Assembly: GCA_017936185.1 (NCBI GenBank)
Contig: JAGBGA010000120.1
Location: 1 to 7,556, forward strand
Length of the DNA: 7,556 nucleotides
Reading direction: 5' to 3'
Origin: Alphaproteobacteria bacterium
Lineage (GTDB): Bacteria; Pseudomonadota; Alphaproteobacteria; Rs-D84
Shown here: positions 1-6,077 of the stretch, in pieces
Position numbering within the stretch: position 1 is the stretch's first letter
Layout: every line of letters starts with the position of its first letter
Made by a program: the position numbers and the translations under genes
Notes under the pieces: generated by a model
The model's database searches: none
What the model was told of the DNA's origin: nothing
The model's input: the letters and a program-made list of their open reading frames with translations, nothing else

Positions 1-616
1 ACACCCCCATTGACGTTACCAATTTACTGATACCAATATCACATGGCGTTTCCAAAACAATTTTTTCTTCAAACAATGCAGACAAAAACAACTCTTCATC
101 TTCTTCATTATAAAAAGCACAGTACGAAAAATTATCCCAGCAAGGATCATCTGCATCCGCAGAATTCTGATAACAATTATAAGAGTCGGTATCAACAAAC
201 AAACCACCGCATGCCAGCGCTTCAAATTTAGGATCTACCCCAGCATAAGTACCTTGTCCGACATAATAGCCAACATACGGATACGTCATTCTGCAATATA
301 TATATGTGGGGTTGGTTCCGTCATATTCATATTTACTCAAATCTATTGGAACAACTGTTTCATATAATTTTGCATATTCATCTGGTTTATCATATGACGC
401 AATACCTTCGACCACCACCAACATATTGCACCCCAACGATGGTATATAACAATAATTTTCCCAATACCCCGTATATATATACGCCGCCCCATCACATGTT
501 GGTATTGATTTGTCTGGAAATTTATAACAACCGCCGACTTCGCCATATCCTTGTAAAACCGCACAATACGCATCACATACCAGACAGAAAAAAAACACAG
601 CAATTATTTTTTTCAT
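1..616 (-). CDS. Secreted cysteine/tyrosine-rich protein, 3' end outside window
   Basis: An open frame of 205 codons runs from ATG at 616-614 off the left edge with no stop. A GGGGGAA Shine-Dalgarno sits about 6-8 nt upstream of this ATG. The product begins with a classic signal peptide: MKK, then a hydrophobic core (IIAVFFFCLV), then a likely signal-peptidase I site near A16-Y-C-A19. It is therefore probably exported to the periplasm or beyond. The exported part has cysteines at 30, 41, 56, 63, 108, 136, 148, 159, 166 and 192, many tyrosines, and an acidic stretch (NEEDEE, about 170-175). Such spacing suggests disulfide bonds, not metal binding, but this is inference. I recognise no family. 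Its start lies 15 nt past a terminator, so expression probably depends on readthrough of the RNA upstream or on a promoter I cannot see. The frame, signal peptide and start are clear; the function is unknown. Confidence 0.8.
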   Translation of the reverse strand, partial: MKKIIAVFFFCLVCDAYCAVLQGYGEVGGCYKFPDKSIPTCDGAAYIYTGYWENYCYIPSLGCNMLVVVEGIASYDKPDEYAKLYETVVPIDLSKYEYDGTNPTYIYCRMTYPYVGYYVGQGTYAGVDPKFEALACGGLFVDTDSYNCYQNSADADDPCWDNFSYCAFYNEEDEELFLSALFEEKIVLETPCDIGISKLVTSMGV

Positions 617-631
617 CAAAAATTCCCCCAC

Positions 632-657
632 AAAAAAACCGCCTCAGAAATTGGCGG
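632..657 (-). terminator. Intrinsic terminator ending the structured RNA
   Basis: On the minus strand a CCGCC/GGCGG stem (657-653 with 643-639) closes a 9-nt loop and is followed directly by seven T residues (638-632). It points to transcription stopping just before the cysteine-rich gene at 616. Stem, loop and U-tract are all present in the right order on this strand only. Confidence 0.8.
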
Positions 658-864
658 TCGGGGTGTTAGCAATCAGTACAGTATGATTCCGGTGTTTTCG
701 GGCGAACCCTATTGTATAACAACCGGCACCCCGACTGCATACACAATCAGGGGATAAATAACGATGCAAAACAATTGGAACGTTATCGGATTAACGACGC
801 ACAACATTTTGCACCGACTGTACTGGGCCTGCTACAGCCCCGAACCCAATTCCCATTGGATTCA
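632..864 (-). ncRNA. Putative structured RNA, about 230 nt, possible regulatory leader
   Basis: A strong promoter and an intrinsic terminator bracket this stretch, and no convincing gene fills it. Read on the minus strand it holds these helices: a 9-bp hairpin with a GNRA loop (GGGA) at 863-842, right at the expected transcript start; a small hairpin at 840-825; a 12-bp helix of 816-805 with 773-762, enclosing a 5-bp hairpin at 796-781; a 9-bp perfect helix of 825-817 with 682-674; a helix of 8-9 bp pairing 735/734-727 with 665-658/657; and a 5-bp helix of 726-722 with 693-689. The 825-817 and 734-727 helices cross each other, so both together would form a pseudoknot. Four G-U pairs in these helices would be A-C mismatches on the other strand, which fixes the strand. 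It does not look like tmRNA, RNase P RNA, SRP RNA, 6S RNA or any riboswitch I know. It could be a stand-alone small RNA or a leader controlling the gene at 616. Confidence 0.55.
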
Positions 865-870
865 AGAATA

Positions 871-899
871 ATTATAATACAACAACAGTGAACAATCAA
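871..899 (-). promoter_or_regulatory. Sigma-70 promoter for the structured RNA
   Basis: On the minus strand, TTGATT (899-894) and a perfect TATAAT (876-871) are separated by 17 nt. This is the best promoter match in the window. Transcription would start near 865-863, which coincides with the first base of the 5' hairpin. Confidence 0.7.
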
Positions 900-903
900 A
901 TAA

Positions 904-967
904 TAAAAACAATTTATATTCCCCACCCTGGATACAACATATCACCGATGCCACACCGCGGGGGAAT
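904..967 (-). terminator. Possible weak terminator after the gltX operon
   Basis: On the minus strand, ATTCCCC (967-961) can pair with GGGGAAT (924-918), and a T-rich tail including TTGTTTTTATT follows. The loop is about 36 nt, much longer than in a standard intrinsic terminator, so this is a weak call. Its position, 2 nt after the stop codon of the cysteine-rich gene, is what makes it plausible. Confidence 0.3.
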
Positions 968-968
968 T

Positions 969-1364
969 TTATCTCAACTTACTATGCCGACATGTTTTCC
1001 GACAATATACCAGCGCACTTTTATACCAATCACACATATCATCCAAACATAACTTGGTATCACCACAAATCTGGTAAACAGACAAATTACACCCGCGGGG
1101 ATAATATACATTCGGTCGGTTCACTGGGAATTCAAATAACTTCTTGTCCCCCGCGCGCATTTCGGGCACAACCTTAAAAAACATACTTTTTATATCACCG
1201 ACAAATCGTGGTTCACTTGGCACAGTCCGCAAATTTGCCGACAGCGGGCATCTTTCACCACACCCATCACACGTATATGGAAATTCTAATTTAATTTCCC
1301 TGAACTGGTTTTGTATAATATCTTTTTCATCCACCTTGGCATTTTTCTGATATTCATACGGCAT
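969..1364 (-). CDS. Small cysteine-rich cytosolic protein, unknown function
   Basis: This frame encodes 131 residues from ATG at 1364-1362, preceded by AGGGGG 6-7 nt upstream. A longer frame starting at 1433 would overlap the upstream gene and has no such ribosome site, so I chose the shorter one. There is no signal peptide or membrane segment. Cysteines are at 32, 35, 39, 92, 100, 106, 111, 121 and 125. The CDGCGERC cluster and the later paired cysteines look like a zinc-ribbon or other metal-binding arrangement, which is inference. The start lies only 10 nt beyond the hlyIII stop, so it is the last gene of the gltX-hlyIII operon. I do not recognise the family. Confidence 0.75.
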   Translation of the reverse strand: MPYEYQKNAKVDEKDIIQNQFREIKLEFPYTCDGCGERCPLSANLRTVPSEPRFVGDIKSMFFKVVPEMRAGDKKLFEFPVNRPNVYYPRGCNLSVYQICGDTKLCLDDMCDWYKSALVYCRKTCRHSKLR

Positions 1365-1374
1365 GAACGCCCCC

Positions 1375-2112
1375 TTACAAATCCAAAATGCACCCGAACA
1401 AGACGGCAAAGAAAAAGCAAACACTGCCCCCAATTACAAACAAGTGCCACACCGCATGCGAAAACTTCATCCGGCGCCAAAGATAGAATATCACCCCAAT
1501 CGTATACGATAATCCCCCCGCCAAAATAAACCACAATCCGCGTTCTGGGATATTACGAATCATCGCCGGCAATATGAACAACAACGTCCACCCCATTGCA
1601 ACATAAAGTGCGACCATCCAACGCGGCTGTTGCTTTGGATTTTTTATCTTCATATACGACCCAAACAACACAATTCCCCACAATATTGCAAACACCGTCC
1701 ATCCAACAATCCCACGCAGATTTACCAACAAAAACGGCGTATACGTCCCCGCAATCAAGGCATAAATTGCAACACTGTCCCACACTTCAAAAAAGCATTC
1801 AGACTTTTTACCAATTGTTGCATGACACATTGTTGACCCGAAATAAAGCGTAATCATTGTCACGCCAAAAATCGCACATGACACAACGGCCCATGGGTCA
1901 CCTTTGATTCCTGCGAATACCACCAACAAAGTCAACGCCGCAATTGCCAATCCAACGCCAATACCATGTGTTAAAACATTAACAACTTCTTCGGCATGTG
2001 TTGACGGCTTTTCCCATCGGAACAGCCCCGTTGCACGCAAAACCTTTAACAGTTTTAACGCATGTTCATCTTTCTTGACCGCACGAATTCTTGCACGTTT
2101 TGTCTGTGTCAT
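1375..2112 (-). CDS. Hemolysin III / TrhA-family (PAQR-like) membrane protein
   Basis: This 245-residue protein has seven hydrophobic segments and the signature of the HlyIII branch of the PAQR/adiponectin-receptor superfamily. Visible motifs are the NVLTHGIG block (45-52), S93-x3-H97, D112 followed by AIYALIAGTYTPF (115-127), and H219-x3-H223 in HAVWHLFVIGGS. The S/H, D and HxxxH residues correspond to the buried zinc site of the superfamily. Known members are inner-membrane proteins; the E. coli relative TrhA (YqfA) is tied to membrane-energy homeostasis, and hemolytic activity is shown for only some. Residues usually His in HlyIII after the Asp and near the C-terminus are Ser113 and Phe here. 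About 35 polar residues precede the family core. The start overlaps the gltX stop as ATGA, with AAGGGGGC 7-14 nt upstream, so it is translationally coupled. The physiological role here is unknown. Confidence 0.9.
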   Translation of the reverse strand: MTQTKRARIRAVKKDEHALKLLKVLRATGLFRWEKPSTHAEEVVNVLTHGIGVGLAIAALTLLVVFAGIKGDPWAVVSCAIFGVTMITLYFGSTMCHATIGKKSECFFEVWDSVAIYALIAGTYTPFLLVNLRGIVGWTVFAILWGIVLFGSYMKIKNPKQQPRWMVALYVAMGWTLLFILPAMIRNIPERGLWFILAGGLSYTIGVIFYLWRRMKFSHAVWHLFVIGGSVCFFFAVLFGCILDL

Positions 2113-3698
2113 TTAATTGCCCCCTTGATTCTGTTGATAACACGTTCACCACCCATAACCGACATTATTGAATAAAGGTCTGGGGTATTTGTGCGTCCCG
2201 ACAATGCCACACGCAGGTCCATCGCCACATCACCGTTTTTAACGCCGCATTTTTCGGCCACCGCAACAATTTTTGCCCACCAAGTGTCTTTATCATCTGC
2301 GGCATTATACGTTTCCAAAAACGCGCGCAACGCATCATTATTAAATTCATATTCTGTATTTGGAACAAACAGTTCATCCCAAAAGAACGCAACATTTTCC
2401 AACGTCTGGGACCATGTAATAAAGTCTTTACGTACACGCTTTGGATTATCGCGTTCAATACCCAACACACCCGTCAAGTATTTAACATCTGCAACCTGCA
2501 TTTTGTTAACATCACTGCCATATTCATTTGCCCATGCGACAACGCGATTAACCAATTCTGGCACCGGCAGCGACCCAATAAATTCTTTCGCCCACCATTC
2601 CAGTTTATCTGTATTAAACAGCGCACTGCTGGTCGGTATCTTTTTTACCCTTAATGGATAATTCCAAATTGTTGTATCCACCTTTTTGCTTTTTTCTTCT
2701 TCGAACCCGGACGCCACAATATTATACAAATAATTCAGCACAGCCTCTACCGGCCAGCCTGCTGTTAAATAATGCATAGTATTTGCTTCTGGGTCGGTAC
2801 GTTTTGATAATTTGCGTGAATTTCCTGTTTGTTCATCTAACTTGTTAATTGTCGCAACATGAACATATTCTGGATTCTGCCATTCCATCATACGGAACAA
2901 TTGCAAGTGCAAATTCAATGAAGACAACCATTCTTCACCACGTTGCACCAACGTAGTACGCATAAAGTGATCATCACACAAATGTGCAAAATGATACGTT
3001 GGCAAACCATCATTTGATTTTATCAAGACAATATCTTCTTCATTTTCTGGGAAAGCCAAACGACCACGTACTTTGTCATTATAAAAGATTTTATTATCTT
3101 TATTTCCCATTGAATACAAACGAATCGATGGCACCAGACCACTGTCCAAACGCGCAATAATTTCTTCTTCGCTCAAATTCCTGTCGCGCGCCCATTCACC
3201 ATAAATACCGGTTGCCCAACCTGCGGCTTTTTGTTTTTCTCTAATTTCTTCCATTTCTTCCAGACTCAAGAAACAAGGATACGCCAGCCCCCGTTCCAAC
3301 AATTCTGCCACAACACTGTGATAAACATCCTTGCGTTCTGACTGATAATAAGACCCATAATTTCCACCATACGTTGGGCCTTCATCTGGTTGCAAACCAA
3401 AGGCATCCGCACATTTTAATATAACATCAACTGCACCCTGCACTTCACGTTTCGTATCTGTATCTTCAATACGCAACATAAAGACCCCATCTGATTGCTG
3501 CGCCAATTTTTTTGCAATCATCATTTGGTACAGTGTACCCAAATGCATAAAACCTGTTGGACTGGGCGCAACACGTGTCACCATCGCACCCTCTGCCAGA
3601 TTACGTGCTGGGAATTTTTCTTCCAGTTCTGCAATCGTATATTTTGGCGCCGCGCCCAAAACACGTGCGATTAAATCTTTTGATAAACCTTTTCTCAT
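2109..3698 (-). CDS. gltX: Glutamate--tRNA ligase
   Basis: This cytosolic class I aminoacyl-tRNA synthetase charges tRNA-Glu (some members also tRNA-Gln) with glutamate using ATP. The 529 residues show the nucleotide-binding APSPTGFMHLGT block (44-55, HIGH motif as HLGT), the RIEDTD block (76-81), DGLPTYHFAHLCDDH (230-244), RGEEWLSS (253-260) and KLSKR (296-300, KMSKS motif). The C-terminal half is the anticodon-binding domain, ending in a recognisable LSGRTNTPDLYSIMSVMG block. Only one cysteine (C142) remains where zinc-type enzymes have CxC, so a zinc site is unlikely. About 40 residues precede the catalytic core; this extension and the EKFPARNLAEG stretch recall clostridial-type GltX from memory. 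The start at 3698 is supported by AAGGA 8 nt upstream and by that extension. It heads the operon and diverges from trmB. Confidence 0.97.
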   Translation of the reverse strand: MRKGLSKDLIARVLGAAPKYTIAELEEKFPARNLAEGAMVTRVAPSPTGFMHLGTLYQMMIAKKLAQQSDGVFMLRIEDTDTKREVQGAVDVILKCADAFGLQPDEGPTYGGNYGSYYQSERKDVYHSVVAELLERGLAYPCFLSLEEMEEIREKQKAAGWATGIYGEWARDRNLSEEEIIARLDSGLVPSIRLYSMGNKDNKIFYNDKVRGRLAFPENEEDIVLIKSNDGLPTYHFAHLCDDHFMRTTLVQRGEEWLSSLNLHLQLFRMMEWQNPEYVHVATINKLDEQTGNSRKLSKRTDPEANTMHYLTAGWPVEAVLNYLYNIVASGFEEEKSKKVDTTIWNYPLRVKKIPTSSALFNTDKLEWWAKEFIGSLPVPELVNRVVAWANEYGSDVNKMQVADVKYLTGVLGIERDNPKRVRKDFITWSQTLENVAFFWDELFVPNTEYEFNNDALRAFLETYNAADDKDTWWAKIVAVAEKCGVKNGDVAMDLRVALSGRTNTPDLYSIMSVMGGERVINRIKGAIK

Positions 3699-3709
3699 CT
3701 ATATAATCC

Positions 3710-3738
3710 TTGTGTTTTAACAAAGTCAATTCTATACT
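3710..3738 (+). promoter_or_regulatory. Candidate trmB promoter giving a leaderless message
   Basis: TTGTGT (3710-3715), 17 nt, then TATACT (3733-3738). Transcription would begin 6-8 nt later, at or within a base or two of the trmB ATG (3745). No Shine-Dalgarno precedes that ATG (only AAAAAC), which fits a leaderless transcript. Confidence 0.5.
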
Positions 3739-3759
3739 AAAAACATGGAAAAACAAGAA
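3731..3759 (-). promoter_or_regulatory. Candidate gltX promoter
   Basis: On the minus strand, TTCTTG (3759-3754), 17 nt, then TATAGA (3736-3731) would start transcription near 3724. That leaves a leader of about 25 nt carrying the AAGGA ribosome site. An alternative TTGACT (3729-3724) with TTATAT (3706-3701) matches better at -35 but would start transcription inside the gene, so I prefer the first. The -10 overlaps the trmB -10 on the other strand. Confidence 0.35.
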
Positions 3760-4365
3760 ATAAGAACATTTGGTCGTCGTCATGGAAAAAAACTGTCAAT
3801 GCGTCAACAAACATTAATTGACGAACTGTTACCAACCCTGTGCCCAGAAAATGGGGACATTTTGGAAATCGGCTTTGGTGCGGGTGAACACGTACGTGAT
3901 TTGGCACACAACAATCCCGACAAAACAATTATTGGGGCCGAACCATTTATGAATGGCGTGGCATCATTACTGTCTTCGATAACCGACCCAAAAACGAATC
4001 GGTTATTGGACGAATATAAAAACATCCGAATTTGGGCGGATGACGTTCGTGACTTTTTACGCACAACCGATTCGAAGTTTGTTCAAATTTGGGTATTACA
4101 TCCCGACCCATGGCCCAAGGCAAGACATGAAAAACGCCGCCTGTTAAGCGCTGAATTTTTAAACACATTGTCAAAAAACTTGGCCCCACATGGTGAAATC
4201 ATAATTGGCACAGACCATTGGGAATATTTTGATTGGATTCTGGAACAAGTAAAATTAACAAAACTGACGGCAACCATTGCCGACCTGGACATTATACAAA
4301 CCCGGTACCAACATAAAAACAAAGCCGGCACAGAAAATCCAAAATATTTAATACTCAGGCATTAA
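3745..4365 (+). CDS. trmB: tRNA (guanine-N7-)-methyltransferase TrmB
   Basis: This is the class I SAM-dependent methyltransferase that makes m7G at position 46 in the variable loop of tRNAs. The 206-residue length is normal for the short single-subunit bacterial enzyme. The N-terminus has the RTFGRRHGKKLS stretch (7-18). SAM motif I is LEIGFGAGEH (40-49), followed by GAEPFMNG (64-71), the acidic ADDVRDFL (98-105), and the family hallmark HPDPWPKARHEKRR (119-132). IIIGTDHWEYFDW (152-164) and a C-terminal TRYQHKNKAGTENPKYL stretch complete the TrmB pattern. It has no visible ribosome site. It is transcribed away from gltX, another tRNA-function gene, and its last 11 bases overlap the tail of the opposite-strand gene. 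Confidence 0.95.
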   Translation: MEKQEIRTFGRRHGKKLSMRQQTLIDELLPTLCPENGDILEIGFGAGEHVRDLAHNNPDKTIIGAEPFMNGVASLLSSITDPKTNRLLDEYKNIRIWADDVRDFLRTTDSKFVQIWVLHPDPWPKARHEKRRLLSAEFLNTLSKNLAPHGEIIIGTDHWEYFDWILEQVKLTKLTATIADLDIIQTRYQHKNKAGTENPKYLILRH

Positions 4366-5029
4366 CAAAGAAACGCGCGTTATTAATCAAGCCCGGCTGC
4401 ATACTTTCGATTAATCGAATTGTCTGCTCTATACGCATGAAATTCGGGCCAAATGCGAAATGCAAATCAAATTTATTTTCACTTTTCCACGCATTCAGCA
4501 TTGCATAAATTCGCCCAACAAAATCAGACCTGTCCCCATTATCACGTGTCAAGACCAACATTAATGCCGACGCATTTATTTTACGTAACTTTTCGAATAA
4601 ATTATCCCATTCAAAGACATCGATATCGGCCACATCGATTCCAACGACCAAATCTTTATTAAAGAACAAGTCATCACGCACAACATGTGTTTGTTCAACC
4701 AAATCCCCCAACGCCACATACGGCAAGAAAATTTGTGCCCCATGCGCCCCCCGTTTAAACACATTATTAATACGCACCGTCACATCAGAAATCTGTTTTT
4801 CTGAAACTTTTTTATTTGGCAAATAAAAGCGCGCCAATATTTTAACTTGTGTATTTTCCACCCATGGCCAAACCGTCGCGACCGAATCGGGCACCACCGA
4901 AATATCTGTTAATTTTTTTTCATTTAAAAAGTCTGTAACCCGCGCCAAATCGCCGCCATCTGCGTCTGCATTACACCACAACGCGGCACATTTCCCCAGC
5001 ATATCAAAAACAGTATTTTTTTCCATCAT
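4355..5029 (-). CDS. Conserved-looking hypothetical protein, possible alpha/beta barrel
   Basis: The frame encodes 224 residues from ATG at 5029-5027 (a second in-frame ATG follows at once). A longer version would need TTG at 5062 and would run through the short divergent promoter gap, so I rejected it. No strong ribosome site is visible. The protein is soluble, with no signal peptide or membrane span. It alternates hydrophobic strands and helices: ISVVPDSVATVWPW, VKILARFYL, AQIFLPYVALGDLV, DLVVGIDVADI, ALMLVLTRDNG, FDLHFAFGPN, then a helix and GLINNARFFV at the end. This rhythm resembles a TIM barrel of the aldolase (DeoC-like) kind, but I see no catalytic lysine pattern to confirm it, so the function is open. 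It ends convergently with trmB with an 11-nt overlap, and it diverges from the gene at 5073. Confidence 0.75.
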   Translation of the reverse strand: MMEKNTVFDMLGKCAALWCNADADGGDLARVTDFLNEKKLTDISVVPDSVATVWPWVENTQVKILARFYLPNKKVSEKQISDVTVRINNVFKRGAHGAQIFLPYVALGDLVEQTHVVRDDLFFNKDLVVGIDVADIDVFEWDNLFEKLRKINASALMLVLTRDNGDRSDFVGRIYAMLNAWKSENKFDLHFAFGPNFMRIEQTIRLIESMQPGLINNARFFVNA

Positions 5030-5054
5030 AACGCTTTTTACTTTATCACAAATA

Positions 5055-5063
5055 TGATACAAT
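5055..5063 (+). promoter_or_regulatory. Extended -10 promoter for the four-gene unit
   Basis: TGATACAAT (TGn followed by TACAAT) fits an extended -10 element. No good -35 is visible at 17 nt. Start of transcription would fall near 5070-5072, just before the ATG at 5073, which also lacks a Shine-Dalgarno sequence. Confidence 0.4.
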
Positions 5064-5072
5064 TAAAACACA

Positions 5073-6077
5073 ATGAAAAATAAAATTGACAATATTTTGA
5101 TGGGAATTCTGTGGCTGGTTGCTGCGATTCTTGGCACGTGTTTTTGGTTTAACACCCAATTTGGCTTTAACATATTTTCCGGTGCCCATTGGCGTCACCT
5201 TGCATACATGCAGGCGGTACAGCAACCGATAAAGCCCGCATTTTACATATCACTTGTATTTGCGGTAATTATAACAATCGCGGGTCTTTATGTATTGCTT
5301 CGCCCACGCAAAGTAAATACCCCCACCCATAAATCAAACACCCCATCATCCAACAGCATGACGCACGCACCACAACCGACGCCCACCCCATCGGCGGCCA
5401 AGCCTGCCCCACTGCCGGCGGCATCCAATAATGCAACCCCGCCCCAGGCGGACGCGGCGCCCACCCCGCAAGACGTTACCGCCCCCACATCATACGAACC
5501 ACAAATGTCACGTCCAATGCGTCTTAACATATCACCGGCGGCACGCAACATGCCCCCACCACCCCAGGCACCAACACTTGATTTACCCACCACCAATACC
5601 GCCGCCCCACAAACATCACCTGCGCCATACGCATCACCGGCGCCCACCACCCCAGGCAAAACCCAAGAATGGCCCGAATTGCGTGAAATATTCGAATCGA
5701 CGGGTTATACTGTAAAGCCCAACATATTTATCAACGGTATACAAACCGCCCTTATTGCGATTGGTGCGGACGAAAACTTGTGGATTGGTGCGGTTGGCGT
5801 TACAACGACATCACTGAAATCTGTGGTTGAAAAATTTGAACGCATCTTTGAAGAAACCCTTGAAGAAATCATAATTAACATCAGTGGCTTTGTAATATCG
5901 GCCCCCGACGCCGCATCCCCGGGCGCCCCAGAAATATTAACATTTGACACACCGGGCGCATTACGCGAATATATGAATAATAACCGCAACCCCGAACTTG
6001 ATTCGGACGAACAAGAAAACTTTGACGCATATTCGAACTATATATCGACTGTGCTTGAGTACCTAGGAAAACTTTAA
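5073..6077 (+). CDS. Bitopic/polytopic membrane protein with Pro/Ala-rich linker
   Basis: The 334-residue product has two hydrophobic segments (about 8-27 and 56-77) joined by a short aromatic loop. A basic patch (RPRK, 77-80) follows the second, placing both the N-terminus and the large C-terminal part in the cytoplasm by the positive-inside rule. Residues about 81-196 form a low-complexity linker rich in Pro, Ala, Thr and Ser. Residues about 197-334 look globular: an amphipathic start (EWPELREIFESTGY), hydrophobic strands (NIFINGIQTALIAIG, LWIGAVGV), an acidic helix (VVEKFERIFEETLEE) and an acidic C-terminal helix. The last domain faintly recalls small chaperone-like or YbjN-type folds, but that is a guess. 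It is first in a unit with the genes at 6077, 6600 and 7040; its TAA shares one base with the next ATG. This layout suggests a membrane anchor presenting a domain on a flexible tether. Confidence 0.85.
   Translation: MKNKIDNILMGILWLVAAILGTCFWFNTQFGFNIFSGAHWRHLAYMQAVQQPIKPAFYISLVFAVIITIAGLYVLLRPRKVNTPTHKSNTPSSNSMTHAPQPTPTPSAAKPAPLPAASNNATPPQADAAPTPQDVTAPTSYEPQMSRPMRLNISPAARNMPPPPQAPTLDLPTTNTAAPQTSPAPYASPAPTTPGKTQEWPELREIFESTGYTVKPNIFINGIQTALIAIGADENLWIGAVGVTTTSLKSVVEKFERIFEETLEEIIINISGFVISAPDAASPGAPEILTFDTPGALREYMNNNRNPELDSDEQENFDAYSNYISTVLEYLGKL

Noticed and set aside
343..603. Minus-strand 86-codon frame
   Set aside because: It is a shifted frame of the signal-peptide gene from 616, which is longer, has a ribosome site and a signal peptide.
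644..795. Minus-strand stretch with cysteine-rich translation, as if a decayed cysteine-rich gene
   Set aside because: No start codon, several frames needed, and RNA helices with strand-specific G-U pairs explain the conservation better.
842..863. Hairpin as part of a tRNA T-arm
   Set aside because: The GAATCC and GGGTTC halves are in the wrong order and there is no cloverleaf around them.
632..864. tmRNA (including two-piece alphaproteobacterial form), RNase P RNA, SRP RNA, 6S RNA, cobalamin riboswitch
   Set aside because: No tag frame ending in an Ala-rich signal, no T-arm/acceptor, no RNase P core, no SRP tetraloop region, no 5'-3' closing stem, no B12 box.
764..871. Plus-strand 35-codon frame beginning ATGCAAAAC with several Trp/Tyr
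   Set aside because: It is antisense to the structured RNA, has no ribosome site or promoter, and its bases are explained by the minus-strand helices.
3701..3729. TTGACT-N17-TTATAT as the gltX promoter
   Set aside because: It would start transcription downstream of the supported gltX start codon and ribosome site.
5288..5659. Minus-strand 123-codon Gly/Ala-rich frame
   Set aside because: It is the antisense of the Pro/Ala linker; C-rich coding DNA gives long open antisense frames.
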